Shown: positions 8,204 through 16,817, counted from the first letter of the stretch. The stretch: DNA of 40,590 nt from Patescibacteria group bacterium (GCA_022711075.1 JAKLFS010000002.1:1-40590), one strand, 5' to 3'. Notes: generated by a model from the sequence alone, not told the origin. Numbers and translations: made by a program.

Positions 8204-9199
8204 ATGAGTGAGAAAAAAAATTTGGATATTGTTCAAACGTTGTCTTTCCCAAGGAACAGAGGTTTGTTCCGTAATGATTGGCAGGGCAAGATTGTGCGTC
8301 GAGCGTTAATCGGGGAATTGTTTCTAAGGGGTAAGTTGGGGGTGGCCGAGACGTTTCGGGGCCTGCTGCCGTGGCGTGCCCCGCTGTTTAAAGGATGGCG
8401 CAATGACTTTGACTATTCGTCATTGTTAGCCGGATATTTCCTGAAAGATAAAAATTATGCATTTAATCCCGTTAATTTTTTGGGTTATGAATTAAATTAT
8501 TTACCCGTTGATTTTACCGGTGCTGATGACTGGGCTAAAGCTTTTTGCGTGGCGGCGGATATGGTGGCGCAGATTGTTTCGGTTGATCAATATTGTGCCC
8601 GTGAATTTATCAAGAAAAACTCCACAATTATCGATGTCGGGGCCAATATCGGAATTTTTTCTTTATTTGCCAATTATTTGTCCCGTTCCGGCAATGTTTA
8701 TGCGTTTGAGCCGACTCCGAAGATATTTGCCATTCTGGAACGTAATGTGACTGCCAATAATTTATCGCAAAATATCCATATTGTTAATAAGGCCCTTGGC
8801 GATAAAGATAGAAAAATAATGCTTATGCAATCGCCGGATGCTTTAGAAAGCGCCAATAGGGTTGTTGAGAGTAACCTTTTAATTAATAATAAAAGGGGGT
8901 TGGTTAATTTTGAAGAAGTATCGATGACAACCTTAGATAAATTTATTCAGGAAAGTAATATAAAAAAAGTTGATTTTATTAAAATTGATGCCGAGGGCTA
9001 TGAACAGCAAATCCTTAAAGGCGCCGGAGAAGTGATTAAAAAATTTTCTCCGGTCATTGCTTGCTCGGCCTACCATTTAAAAAATGATGAGATGGAAATA
9101 CCCAAATTAGTTTTGTCTCTGAATGACCAATACGATTATCGTTTGGAAAAACGCAGAGAAAAAGATTTGATTTTTTGGCCGAAAAATAACCATGATTAA
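8204..9199 (+). CDS. FkbM-family SAM-dependent methyltransferase
   Basis: The 331-residue protein carries a SAM-binding motif I, TIIDVGANIGIFS, at about residues 141-153. An acidic strand-2 residue follows in VYAFEP, and the FkbM hallmark FIKIDAEGYEQQILKGA lies near residues 255-272. FkbM-type enzymes O-methylate sugars or other small substrates. The first 130 residues are not recognisable as a known domain. It overlaps the next glycosyltransferase by 8 bases, so the two are translationally coupled, and methylation of a surface sugar is the likely role. The acceptor is inferred from context only. Confidence 0.88.
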   Translation: MSEKKNLDIVQTLSFPRNRGLFRNDWQGKIVRRALIGELFLRGKLGVAETFRGLLPWRAPLFKGWRNDFDYSSLLAGYFLKDKNYAFNPVNFLGYELNYLPVDFTGADDWAKAFCVAADMVAQIVSVDQYCAREFIKKNSTIIDVGANIGIFSLFANYLSRSGNVYAFEPTPKIFAILERNVTANNLSQNIHIVNKALGDKDRKIMLMQSPDALESANRVVESNLLINNKRGLVNFEEVSMTTLDKFIQESNIKKVDFIKIDAEGYEQQILKGAGEVIKKFSPVIACSAYHLKNDEMEIPKLVLSLNDQYDYRLEKRREKDLIFWPKNNHD

Positions 9200-10355
9200 G
9201 GAAATTTCAATATTTTTTGAACAGTTCGAGCCCGTCCACGAAATTAAGGATACGGGCCAGATTATTTTTGGCTTGATTGATGTCGGTATTAAGGTTGAGC
9301 TAATTACTATTAATAAAGATTGTCTGAAACGATATCGACCCTTGTTTCCAGTTATCCGAGCAAAAATCGGCGATCTGACCGATGTGGGTTTTTGGGAAAG
9401 ATTAGAATCCGATACCATTATATTTTATTATGGCCTGCGCCAATATAAAAAGCATTTTCAAGCTATCAAAGCTGCCAATAAAAAAATAATCATTAAATTG
9501 GATTCTGATGGTCGACTTTGGTATCCTTTGCATTATTTTCGTTCCCAGCGCTTTAAGCATGCCAGTGGATTATTTAGGCGGTTGGCCAGAGCCATTAAGT
9601 GGAGCATGCCGTTATGGCGCAAAAATATTGTTCGAGCAGATTTTAAGCAATTAGAAATGGCTGATGCCATTATTATTGAGAGTCCGGAAGCCCGAAATAA
9701 TTTGATCCATTTGTATGATTATTGGAATCAGCCGGAACTGGCGGAAAAAACTTATGTTGTTCCCCATCCTCTTGAGCCGTTATTTACGTCCGGCGGTCTG
9801 GCGCCGGAAAAAGAAAATACGATTATAGCGGTTGGCCGTTGGAATTATTCGGAAGCGAAAAACCCAAAATTATTGGTAAAAACTTTGGTGAATTTCTTGC
9901 GTTCTAAAAAAGATTATCAAGCTAAAATTATCGGTAGCGGCGACGATGTCGTAAGGAAGTTATTAGATAAATACGGAAGTGATCTTGGCGACAGGGTGAA
10001 GATTTTAGGCCATTTAACGCATAACCAATTACAAGCGCATTTAAAAACTGCGCAAATATTTTTCATGCCGTCGCGGTGGGAAAGTTTCGGCTTGGCCGCT
10101 GCCGAAGCTGTTTGTTGCGGCTGTTCCATTGTCGGAACTCCGCTGGAACCGCTGAAGTATTTATCCGGGCAGGGTTTTTCCGGAGAAACGGCCGCAGATT
10201 TTTCTTTAAAGGCTGTTTCCTCCGCTCTTTTCTTGGCCGCAGACAAATGGGAGCATAAAGAATATAATCCGGAAGAAATCGCTAATTTTTGGAGAGAGAA
10301 GCTGGACAGGAAAACTATTGCTCAAGAAATTATTCAAATCGCCGAAAAGATCTAA
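9192..10355 (+). CDS. Glycosyltransferase, GT4-type (GT-B fold)
   Basis: The 387-residue protein shows the C-terminal GT-B donor-binding half: IIAVGRWNYSEAKNPKLL opens the domain, IIGSGDD and ILGHLTHNQL follow, and MPSRWESFGLAAAEA contains the E-X7-E motif of GT4 retaining enzymes. The N-terminal half is divergent. It probably transfers a sugar from a nucleotide-sugar donor to a lipid-linked glycan on the cytoplasmic face. The ATG at 9192 overlaps the end of the methyltransferase gene. Donor and acceptor cannot be predicted. Confidence 0.87.
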   Translation: MIKEISIFFEQFEPVHEIKDTGQIIFGLIDVGIKVELITINKDCLKRYRPLFPVIRAKIGDLTDVGFWERLESDTIIFYYGLRQYKKHFQAIKAANKKIIIKLDSDGRLWYPLHYFRSQRFKHASGLFRRLARAIKWSMPLWRKNIVRADFKQLEMADAIIIESPEARNNLIHLYDYWNQPELAEKTYVVPHPLEPLFTSGGLAPEKENTIIAVGRWNYSEAKNPKLLVKTLVNFLRSKKDYQAKIIGSGDDVVRKLLDKYGSDLGDRVKILGHLTHNQLQAHLKTAQIFFMPSRWESFGLAAAEAVCCGCSIVGTPLEPLKYLSGQGFSGETAADFSLKAVSSALFLAADKWEHKEYNPEEIANFWREKLDRKTIAQEIIQIAEKI

Positions 10356-10359
10356 TTCT

Positions 10360-11526
10360 ATGAAATTAGCCATTTTTTATCCTTATTTTAATAGGCAAGG
10401 GGGCGTAGAAAAAATCATTGATTTTTATTTGAAGAATTTGGCGGAGGAGAAGAACGTGGAAATAACCTGTTTTGGCTTGCGGGCGTCGGCTGAGATTAAA
10501 AATGATTATATGGCCAAAGTGAAGTTTAAAGAGTTAAAAATTCCGCTCGTTAACCCCTTCTTGACGCACCTTTGTTTTTTCTCTTGGGCTTCCTGGGTGG
10601 TGCGTTTTTCCAAGTTTGACGTCTACTATTCCCATTTTCCGATTTTGAGTTTTAACAAAAATTTCCTTTATCACGTTCATTCGGTTCAACGATCGGTGAT
10701 TCGGGCCATTGAGAAAAATAACGGTTGGTCGGGGAAATTAAGATATTTCTTGAGGCGGTACTATCCTTTGCCGATTGTTTTGGAAAAAGGGGCGTTTCGT
10801 TTCCACGAAAATAAAAAGTTTATTGCAGTCTCGCCGAAAATCAAAAGAGAAATCATTGAGGAATATAAAATTCCGGAAAACGCCATCGTTACGATTCCGG
10901 CGCCGATAGCTTTGGAGAAATTCTCTTTTTTAAATCGGGAAAAATGGCAAAAAGAAGCAAGGGGTCAATACGACTTTCTCTCCAGGCCGAATTGGCTCTG
11001 GCTGGGTACGGTTGTTAATCGCTTAACCGAAAAAAACGTCCGCTTGATGCTTCAGGCCCTGACCGGCGTTTGGCGCAATGTCGGTTTGATAATTGTCGGT
11101 TTGCCCCGGAAGAAAGACGTTATGCGTTTGCGCCGCTGGCTCAAAGCGTTGTGCCTTGAAAAAAGGGTATTTTTCCTCGGTCCGCAATCAAATTTGGAAA
11201 AGATTTATTCTCTTTTTGACTTTTTTATTCTTCCTTCTTTTTACGAGTCATTCGGTTTAAGCGTGATGGAATCGTTATTGATGGGAACGCCGGCAATTGT
11301 TTCCAAGGAAATCGGTTGCGTGGACTTCTTGCCTGTGGAAATAAAAAGGGAAATGCTCATTGAATTAGCCGATATTAAGCAGGAAGGGGAGTTGGCCGCC
11401 GTTTTAAAAACAACAAAGCCGTTGGTAATGGAAGGAAAAACTGAAAAACTATCTGTTTTGGCGGATTACGTCCGAAAGCTTAATATCAATGGCTTGACCG
11501 AGCTTAAAAAACTTTTAAATATATGA
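10360..11526 (+). CDS. Glycosyltransferase, GT4-type (GT-B fold)
   Basis: With the ATG at 10360 the protein is 388 residues and begins MKLAIFYPYFNRQGGVEKI, the usual GT4 opening with a glycine-rich first loop. The C-terminal domain has LWLGTVVNRLTEKN, FFLGPQSNLEKIYSLFDF and LPSFYESFGLSVMES, the last holding the E-X7-E motif. A TTG at 10318 would extend into the previous gene and was rejected. It starts 5 bases after the preceding glycosyltransferase and its TGA overlaps the next gene in an ATGA arrangement, so it is part of one translationally coupled run. TGA is rare as a stop in this window. Confidence 0.88.
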   Translation: MKLAIFYPYFNRQGGVEKIIDFYLKNLAEEKNVEITCFGLRASAEIKNDYMAKVKFKELKIPLVNPFLTHLCFFSWASWVVRFSKFDVYYSHFPILSFNKNFLYHVHSVQRSVIRAIEKNNGWSGKLRYFLRRYYPLPIVLEKGAFRFHENKKFIAVSPKIKREIIEEYKIPENAIVTIPAPIALEKFSFLNREKWQKEARGQYDFLSRPNWLWLGTVVNRLTEKNVRLMLQALTGVWRNVGLIIVGLPRKKDVMRLRRWLKALCLEKRVFFLGPQSNLEKIYSLFDFFILPSFYESFGLSVMESLLMGTPAIVSKEIGCVDFLPVEIKREMLIELADIKQEGELAAVLKTTKPLVMEGKTEKLSVLADYVRKLNINGLTELKKLLNI

Positions 11527-12533
11527 TTCATATTAAAGTTTCAATTATTATCCCCACTCACAAAAGGAAAGATTTGTTAAAAAACTGCTTAGCCAAACTG
11601 GCGGAAATCGAGCGGGATGATTTCGAAATAATAATTGTTAATGATTATTTGTCTGATGATTTGAGTGATGTCATCGGTGGTAATTTGATGGGTAAGGCCT
11701 CGATTTTTAATAATCAGAAAAATTTGGGGCCGGCTTGTAGCCGGAATCTGGGTGCCGTTCATGCCCAAGGAGAAATTTTGGCCTTTATTGACGACGATAT
11801 TTTAGTTTCCAAAAATTGGATAGACGTAGGCGTGCGGGCTTTCTCTGAAAATGATAACCGGGTGGCCGTGGTCGGGAAAACCGTTCTTCCAACCGGACAA
11901 TTTCCCCACCCCTTCAGGCATTTTATGATTAATGATCATCCGGGCCGATATCCATCTTGCAATTTGTGGATAAAAAAGGCGGCCTTTGAAAAAGCCGGCG
12001 GTTTTTCTTCGGATTTTTTTGATAAGCGTTGGAAAATTTTTCATCATGAAGATGCGGATTTGTGTTTTCGTTTAATGAAAATAGGAACCGTTGTTTTTAA
12101 CGAAGAATTAATAGCGGAACATCCGGCTCATTCTTACTCTTGGCACAATCCGTTAAAAGCCGCTAAAAAAGTTTTCTTTGACCCGCTTTTGTTCAAGCGC
12201 CATCCGCAAAAATACGATTTATTGACCAGGCGTTGTTTCCAGCGCTTCTGCCTGAAAAGAGCGCGTACACGACCGAGAATTATTGATTTTTGGCTTTTTG
12301 TTTTAGCTGTGGTGCTGCTTTTTTATTCGTTTTGGTGGTTGGCCGGCGCCTTAGTGCTATTGGGAATTATTTTACTTAAAGTTGATGTCGTCAGAAAAAT
12401 TGGCTGGAATAATATTTTTAGGATAAAAATCTGGGAATGGCCGGCTATTCTGGCTGTTCAATTTTTAGCCCTTATTTATTTTAATGTTTTTCTGGTTTTG
12501 GGAATGTTTAGGGCCAAAAAATTTTTCTTCTAA
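11523..12533 (+). CDS. Glycosyltransferase, GT2-type (GT-A fold) with C-terminal membrane segments
   Basis: The 336-residue protein starts VSIIIPTHKRKDLLKNCL, typical of GT2. It has the metal-binding region AFIDDDILVSKNW near residue 88 and a HHEDADLCFRLMKIG segment matching the ED-type acceptor/base motif of the family. Residues about 255-330 form two to three hydrophobic segments, so it is probably membrane-anchored. GT2 enzymes are inverting nucleotide-sugar transferases. The start overlaps the previous gene's stop by 4 bases. It probably extends the same glycan as its neighbours. Confidence 0.9.
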   Translation: MIHIKVSIIIPTHKRKDLLKNCLAKLAEIERDDFEIIIVNDYLSDDLSDVIGGNLMGKASIFNNQKNLGPACSRNLGAVHAQGEILAFIDDDILVSKNWIDVGVRAFSENDNRVAVVGKTVLPTGQFPHPFRHFMINDHPGRYPSCNLWIKKAAFEKAGGFSSDFFDKRWKIFHHEDADLCFRLMKIGTVVFNEELIAEHPAHSYSWHNPLKAAKKVFFDPLLFKRHPQKYDLLTRRCFQRFCLKRARTRPRIIDFWLFVLAVVLLFYSFWWLAGALVLLGIILLKVDVVRKIGWNNIFRIKIWEWPAILAVQFLALIYFNVFLVLGMFRAKKFFF

Positions 12534-12594
12534 AATGACGTTAGGCAGAAAAGCCGGATTTAAAATAATAGAAGAGCGTTGTATGATTAAGTAG

Positions 12595-12602
12595 AAGGTG
12601 AT
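12595..12602 (+). promoter_or_regulatory. Strong Shine-Dalgarno sequence (unusual in this window)
   Basis: AAGGTGAT complements the usual 16S rRNA 3' end and lies 4 bases before the ATG at 12607. It selects that ATG over a GTG at 12598, which is part of the SD itself. Most other genes here have no comparable site. Confidence 0.7.
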
Positions 12603-12606
12603 TAAT

Positions 12607-13704
12607 ATGCAAAAAATTCTTCAAGTAAACAAACTGTATTATCCTTGGATCGGCGGAGTGGAAACTGTCGTTCAACAAATAGCCGAGGGGCTGAGGGATA
12701 AAGCGCAAATGGAAGTTTTGGTTTGCCAGCCCAAAGGAAAAGGAAGGACCGAAGTAATTAACGGCATCAAAATCTATAAGGCTGCTAGTTGGGGGATGAC
12801 AATGGGAATGCCGATTTCTTTGAGTTTTTTCCGCCTCTTTAAAAAATTGATCAAAGAAAACGATTTGATTTTTTTGCATCATCCGTATCCTTTGGGATTT
12901 TTAGCTTATTATTTGTTCGGTCGTTCTAAAAAGATGGTTGTTTGGTATCATTCCGACATCGTTAAACAGAAATTTTCCGGCTTTCTCTTTTCGCCGATTG
13001 TAAAAACGGTTTTAAAAAAATCCCGGAAAATATTTGTTTCCAACCCGAATTTAATTATCGGTTCCAAAATATTAAAAAAATTTCCGGAGAAATGCGTAGT
13101 TATTCCGTTCGGCATCAAGCCGGAATTCTTTCAGGCCAGCGATGAAGTTTTGAGGCGAGCCCAAGAAATTAAGAAAGAATTCGGCGAACCGCTTGTTTTG
13201 GCGATTGGCCGTCTGACCAATTACAAGGGTTTTGAGTATTTGATTGAGGCCAGCCGAAATGTTAACGCCAAATTTTTATTAATTGGCGAGGGAACTTTAA
13301 AAAACAAACTTTTGCGTCGCATTCGGCGTTTTCATTTGGGGAATAAGTTTTTTCTTATTCCGCCGGTTTCTGATCCGCTTCCTTATTATCAGGCCTGCGA
13401 TGTTTTTGTTCTGCCCTCAATTAAAAGATCTGAAGCCTTTGGCATAGTTTTATTGGAGGCAATGGCCTGCGCCAAACCGGTTATTTCTACGGAATTGGGA
13501 ACCGGCACCAGCTTTATTAATGAAGATAAAAGAACCGGCTTGGTGGTAGAACCGAAAAATGCCCTGCCTTTAGCCGAAAACCTTAATGATTTAATCGCTG
13601 ACGATGCTTTACGAACCGCTTTTGGCAAAAATGCCAAGGAGCGGGCAGGGGAATTTACTTCAGAGAAATTCTTGGAAAAAATCTGGCGAGAGTTGGCCAG
13701 CTAA
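12607..13704 (+). CDS. Glycosyltransferase, GT4-type (GT-B fold)
   Basis: The 365-residue protein opens MQKILQVNKLYYPWIGGVE, the classic GT4 N-terminus with a GG loop. It continues with VWYHSDIV in the acceptor-binding half, then LAIGRLTNYKGFEYLIEA, LLIGEGTLKNKL and LPSIKRSEAFGIVLLEAMA in the donor half, including E-X7-E. Relatives include mannosyl- and glucosyltransferases of cell-surface glycan pathways. A 73-base gap separates it from the GT2 gene, so it may be slightly less tightly coupled. It is the last gene of the glycan run before a new promoter. Confidence 0.92.
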   Translation: MQKILQVNKLYYPWIGGVETVVQQIAEGLRDKAQMEVLVCQPKGKGRTEVINGIKIYKAASWGMTMGMPISLSFFRLFKKLIKENDLIFLHHPYPLGFLAYYLFGRSKKMVVWYHSDIVKQKFSGFLFSPIVKTVLKKSRKIFVSNPNLIIGSKILKKFPEKCVVIPFGIKPEFFQASDEVLRRAQEIKKEFGEPLVLAIGRLTNYKGFEYLIEASRNVNAKFLLIGEGTLKNKLLRRIRRFHLGNKFFLIPPVSDPLPYYQACDVFVLPSIKRSEAFGIVLLEAMACAKPVISTELGTGTSFINEDKRTGLVVEPKNALPLAENLNDLIADDALRTAFGKNAKERAGEFTSEKFLEKIWRELAS

Positions 13705-13709
13705 GCGGT

Positions 13710-13738
13710 TTGGCATTTTTTATTTTTATCGTTATAAT
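13710..13738 (+). promoter_or_regulatory. Near-consensus promoter, leaderless
   Basis: TTGGCA (13710-13715), a 17-nt spacer and a perfect TATAAT (13733-13738) precede the ATG at 13747 by 8 bases. Transcription should start within about 2 nt of the AUG. Confidence 0.8.
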
Positions 13739-13746
13739 GGGATTGT

Positions 13747-14772
13747 ATGAGCGATTTTTCCAAAAAAGAAATATCCTGGGGTAGTTTTTGGCGGTTGGCG
13801 CTGATCGTTATTTTTTTACTTTCGGCATTTTATTTGCGTTCGGTTCTGGTCGTTTTGCTCTTTGCCGTTATTATTTCTTCGGCTTTGGAACCGCTGGTAA
13901 ACTGGTTTGAACGTCGTGGCTGGGGCCGAATTTGGTCCACCCTTCTTTTGTATCTTTTAAGCATTTCTTTGCTGGCCACTTTTCTCTTTTTTGTTGTGCC
14001 CATAGTCTATCAGGAATTTTTAGGCGTAATTGCTTTGATCCCCGGTTATTCGGAAAAAATTTCTAATTCTTTCGTCGGGTCGCAATTTTCCCAAAGCATT
14101 AACGATATCATCATCAATTACGGCGGATCGCTGTTAAAGAGCGGCGCTGTGGTTATTTCCACGTTGGTGAATATCGCCGGCGGCATTGCTTCGGCAGTCA
14201 GTGTTTTGTTGATTTCTTTCTATCTGTTGATGCGGCGTGATGGGATTTCTGATTTTCTGCGCAATGTTCTTCCTCAGGGCATAGAAAATGAAGTGGTGCG
14301 GGTTTGGCAGCGCAGCCGCTATCGGATTGGCCGCTGGTTTCGCACTCAGTTAATTCTGAGCTTGTTTGTCGGTTTTTTGGTTTTCCTCTCCCTTTGGATT
14401 ATGGGAGTCAGATATAGTTTGATTTTGGGCATAGTGGCGGCCATCTTTGAAATTGTTCCGATCGCCGGACCGATTTTTGCCGGAGCGGTCAGTGCGGTAG
14501 TGGCTTTAACTCAATCCTTGCCTTTGGCTATCTGGGTGATTATTGTTTTCCTTCTTATTCAACAGCTGGAAAGCAATATTTTTGTTCCTTTGATTATGAA
14601 AAAATCAGTCGGCTTGAATCCGATTATGATTATTCTGGGAATTTTGGCTGGGGCCAAATTGGGCGGGATTGTCGGAGTGGTTTTGGCGGCGCCAGTACTG
14701 GTTTTTTTGGAAGAAATAATAACGGAATTAAATCGCCGAAAAACTCATTACTTGCCGATTAAAGAAGATTAA
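13747..14772 (+). CDS. AI-2E family membrane transporter (PerM/TqsA/YdiK-like)
   Basis: The 341-residue protein has about seven to eight hydrophobic segments arranged as in the AI-2E family (PF01594). The N-terminal part holds VLLFAVIISSALEPLVNWF. A central amphipathic region follows, then the C-terminal signature FEIVPIAGPIFAGAV and a long LGGIVGVVLAAPVLVFLEEI segment. Members export small molecules such as autoinducer-2 or act as ion antiporters; most are uncharacterised and the substrate here is unknown. It has its own near-consensus promoter and no leader. Its last four bases overlap the end of the convergent gene on the minus strand. Confidence 0.9.
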   Translation: MSDFSKKEISWGSFWRLALIVIFLLSAFYLRSVLVVLLFAVIISSALEPLVNWFERRGWGRIWSTLLLYLLSISLLATFLFFVVPIVYQEFLGVIALIPGYSEKISNSFVGSQFSQSINDIIINYGGSLLKSGAVVISTLVNIAGGIASAVSVLLISFYLLMRRDGISDFLRNVLPQGIENEVVRVWQRSRYRIGRWFRTQLILSLFVGFLVFLSLWIMGVRYSLILGIVAAIFEIVPIAGPIFAGAVSAVVALTQSLPLAIWVIIVFLLIQQLESNIFVPLIMKKSVGLNPIMIILGILAGAKLGGIVGVVLAAPVLVFLEEIITELNRRKTHYLPIKED

Positions 14773-15296
14773 ATCAAAAGCAGGGCCGTTAGCGCTACGA
14801 TGATTTGATTCATAACCCCCCAAAAGATTCGGGGGTTTTCTGATTTTTGGCCGTGAATGTTGTGATGGATTTTTTGATAGAAATTAGATATTTTGTAGCT
14901 AAAATTATCAGCGGGTTCGGTGTTATTCGCATTGATTGTCTCGCCAAGAAATAATTTTTTCCAGCTGCGATTTTTGGAAAAATAGGCAATGGCATTGAGG
15001 CCATCTGGCAGTATGCCCAAAAATCCGCCGATTAGAACATTGAACAGGTTGCCCTTATGATTGTTAAAGATTATAATCAAAATAAAGCCTGCCGCTAAGT
15101 CCAGAGTCAACTTTAATATTACCAGCCAGAAGTTTTTGCTTTTCCAGCCGAAGGAGATTCCTTTTAAACTGTAATCGCAATGGGGAATAAGGTCTAAAAC
15201 AAAATGGCTGCAAAAAGCCAAAACCCAGCCCAACCAAGTTGTTTTAATTTGACTGCTCAGGGCGGCGCCGGCTAATGCATGAACAACTAAAATCAT
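14769..15296 (-). CDS. Small membrane protein with His/Asp metal-site-like motifs, unknown function
   Basis: The 175-residue protein has about four hydrophobic segments. It carries conserved-looking polar residues at their edges: H6, H31-x3-D35 and H39-x-D41 (in SHFVLDLIPHCD), D98 in GILPDG, and H144-H145 with H148 near the C-terminus. This pattern resembles the YdjM-type membrane 'metal-dependent hydrolase' group, which is suggestive only. It has its own promoter, divergent from metG, and converges on the AI-2E transporter with a 4-base overlap of stop codons. No signal peptide beyond the first membrane segment is seen. Function is not assigned. Confidence 0.72.
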   Translation of the reverse strand: MILVVHALAGAALSSQIKTTWLGWVLAFCSHFVLDLIPHCDYSLKGISFGWKSKNFWLVILKLTLDLAAGFILIIIFNNHKGNLFNVLIGGFLGILPDGLNAIAYFSKNRSWKKLFLGETINANNTEPADNFSYKISNFYQKIHHNIHGQKSENPRIFWGVMNQIIVALTALLLI

Positions 15297-15310
15297 AAAT
15301 TATTTCTTCA

Positions 15311-15339
15311 ATTTTAACACAACTTCCAAACAATGTCTA
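15311..15339 (-). promoter_or_regulatory. Promoter of the small membrane protein gene
   Basis: On the minus strand TAGACA (15339-15334), a 17-nt spacer and TAAAAT (15316-15311) lie 14 bases before the ATG at 15296. The -35 box overlaps the metG start codon region, so this promoter and metG expression may interfere. Confidence 0.5.
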
Positions 15340-16817
15340 AAAAAATTTACATTACAACATCTCTTCCCTATGTTAATGCCGATCCTCATCTCGGTCATGC
15401 TCTGGAATTTGTTCAGACTGATTGCGTTGTTAGGTATCAAAGACTAATTGGCAATGAAGTTTTTTTCATTTCTGGAGCTGATGAGAATAGTTTAAAAAAT
15501 GTTTTAGCGGCGGAAAAGGCGGGGGTGTCAGTTCAAGATTGGGTAAATAAACAGTCTGATACCATTTATAGATTTAAAGACGCTTATAATATTTCTTTCG
15601 ATGATTTCATTAAAACTACTCAATTGCGTCACGTTGAAGGCGCGCAAAAGATGTGGTTGTCAGCCAAAGAGGATATTTATAAAGGGTATTACGAAGGTTT
15701 ATACTGCGTTGGCTGTGAAGATTTTTATAGGGAAGCGGATTTGGTTGACGGCTGTTGTCCGGAACATAAAACTAAGCCTGAAATTGTCAAAGAGGAAAAC
15801 TATTTTTTCCGCTTGAGTAAATATCAAAAGCAGTTGGAAGAAATTTATCAAGACAATCAAATTGGCATTTATCCCAGCAGCCGCAAAAGCGACATTTACA
15901 ATTTTTTGAAAGAAGGATTAAGAGATTTCAGTATTTCACGTTCACAGACGCGGGCGCATAATTGGGGCATTCCGGTGCCTGAGGATAAAAGTCAGGCAAT
16001 TTATGTTTGGTTTGACGCTTTGTGCAATTATGTGACCGTTTTGGGTTATGCTAAAAATTCTCCGCTTTTCCGGGCTTGGTGGGAAGACGAATCAACTGAA
16101 ATCTGGCATTTTATCGGTAAGGATATTTCCAAGTTCCACTGCATTTATTGGCCAGCCATGCTGATGGCTGCCAAGTTGCGTTTGCCGTCTAAAATTATCA
16201 TTCACGGCTTTATCACTTCGGAAGGGGAAAAGATGTCTAAAAGTTTGGGTAATGGTTTGAATCCTTTTGAATTGGCCAAAGAATACGGCCCCGATGTTCT
16301 GCGTTATTATATGTTAAGGGAATTTTCTTTGGCTCAGGACGGCGATTTTAATCGAATAACGCTTTTGGAGCGTTATAATAAAGAATTGGCCAATGGCTTG
16401 GGCAATCTTTTAAGCCGGGTGACGACATTGATGGAGAAAAATGGTGGTCGGGTCAAACCAGAATTTAATTTATTGAGTTCAGCCATTGAAGAAACTTGGC
16501 AAAAATATAATGAAGCCTTTTCCGAATTTAAAATAAATTTGGCAGTTGATAGTTTTTTGCAATTAATTACCAAGGCCGACGCTTTTGTTAATGAAAAACA
16601 AATCTGGAAAATAGAGGATAAAGAACAGTTGGAGCAGTTCCTATCTTCTTTGTGGCTGATTTTGGCGAATCTCTCTCTTTTAATTGAACCGTTTATGCCG
16701 GAAACCAGCAAGAAAATAAAAGAATCCTTAGGAATCAAAAATGAGAAAAAAGAAGATTGGTCAAAAACAACTTTTGCAGTTAAAAAAATCTCCGCTCTTT
16801 TTCCGCGCAAGCAATAA
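15333..16817 (+). CDS. metG: Methionyl-tRNA synthetase
   Basis: The 494-residue class I synthetase charges tRNA-Met, including the initiator. It has HLGH at residues 19-22 and KMSKS at 300-304. The zinc knuckle is C125-x2-C128 with C141/C142 and H145 in the connective peptide, and an anticodon-binding helical domain follows. The usual bacterial GTDEHG motif is GADENS here. There is no C-terminal tRNA-binding/dimerisation domain, which longer MetRS proteins carry, so it should act as a monomer. Its stop overlaps the tatD start by one base (TAATG). No clear promoter or Shine-Dalgarno sequence is seen. Confidence 0.97.
   Translation: MSKKIYITTSLPYVNADPHLGHALEFVQTDCVVRYQRLIGNEVFFISGADENSLKNVLAAEKAGVSVQDWVNKQSDTIYRFKDAYNISFDDFIKTTQLRHVEGAQKMWLSAKEDIYKGYYEGLYCVGCEDFYREADLVDGCCPEHKTKPEIVKEENYFFRLSKYQKQLEEIYQDNQIGIYPSSRKSDIYNFLKEGLRDFSISRSQTRAHNWGIPVPEDKSQAIYVWFDALCNYVTVLGYAKNSPLFRAWWEDESTEIWHFIGKDISKFHCIYWPAMLMAAKLRLPSKIIIHGFITSEGEKMSKSLGNGLNPFELAKEYGPDVLRYYMLREFSLAQDGDFNRITLLERYNKELANGLGNLLSRVTTLMEKNGGRVKPEFNLLSSAIEETWQKYNEAFSEFKINLAVDSFLQLITKADAFVNEKQIWKIEDKEQLEQFLSSLWLILANLSLLIEPFMPETSKKIKESLGIKNEKKEDWSKTTFAVKKISALFPRKQ

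Noticed and set aside
11523..11526. Possible recoding of UGA (as in some CPR lineages where it is glycine)
   Set aside because: The GT4 gene ends with TGA at 11524-11526 in a normal ATGA overlap with the next gene, and the conserved genes have no in-frame TGA. The standard bacterial code fits, though TGA is used as a stop only here.
12535..12594. A 19-codon frame in the gap before the last GT4 gene
   Set aside because: It is too short to support, has no ribosome-binding site and no recognisable sequence. Its end precedes a strong Shine-Dalgarno sequence that serves the next gene, so a leader peptide is conceivable but unsupported.
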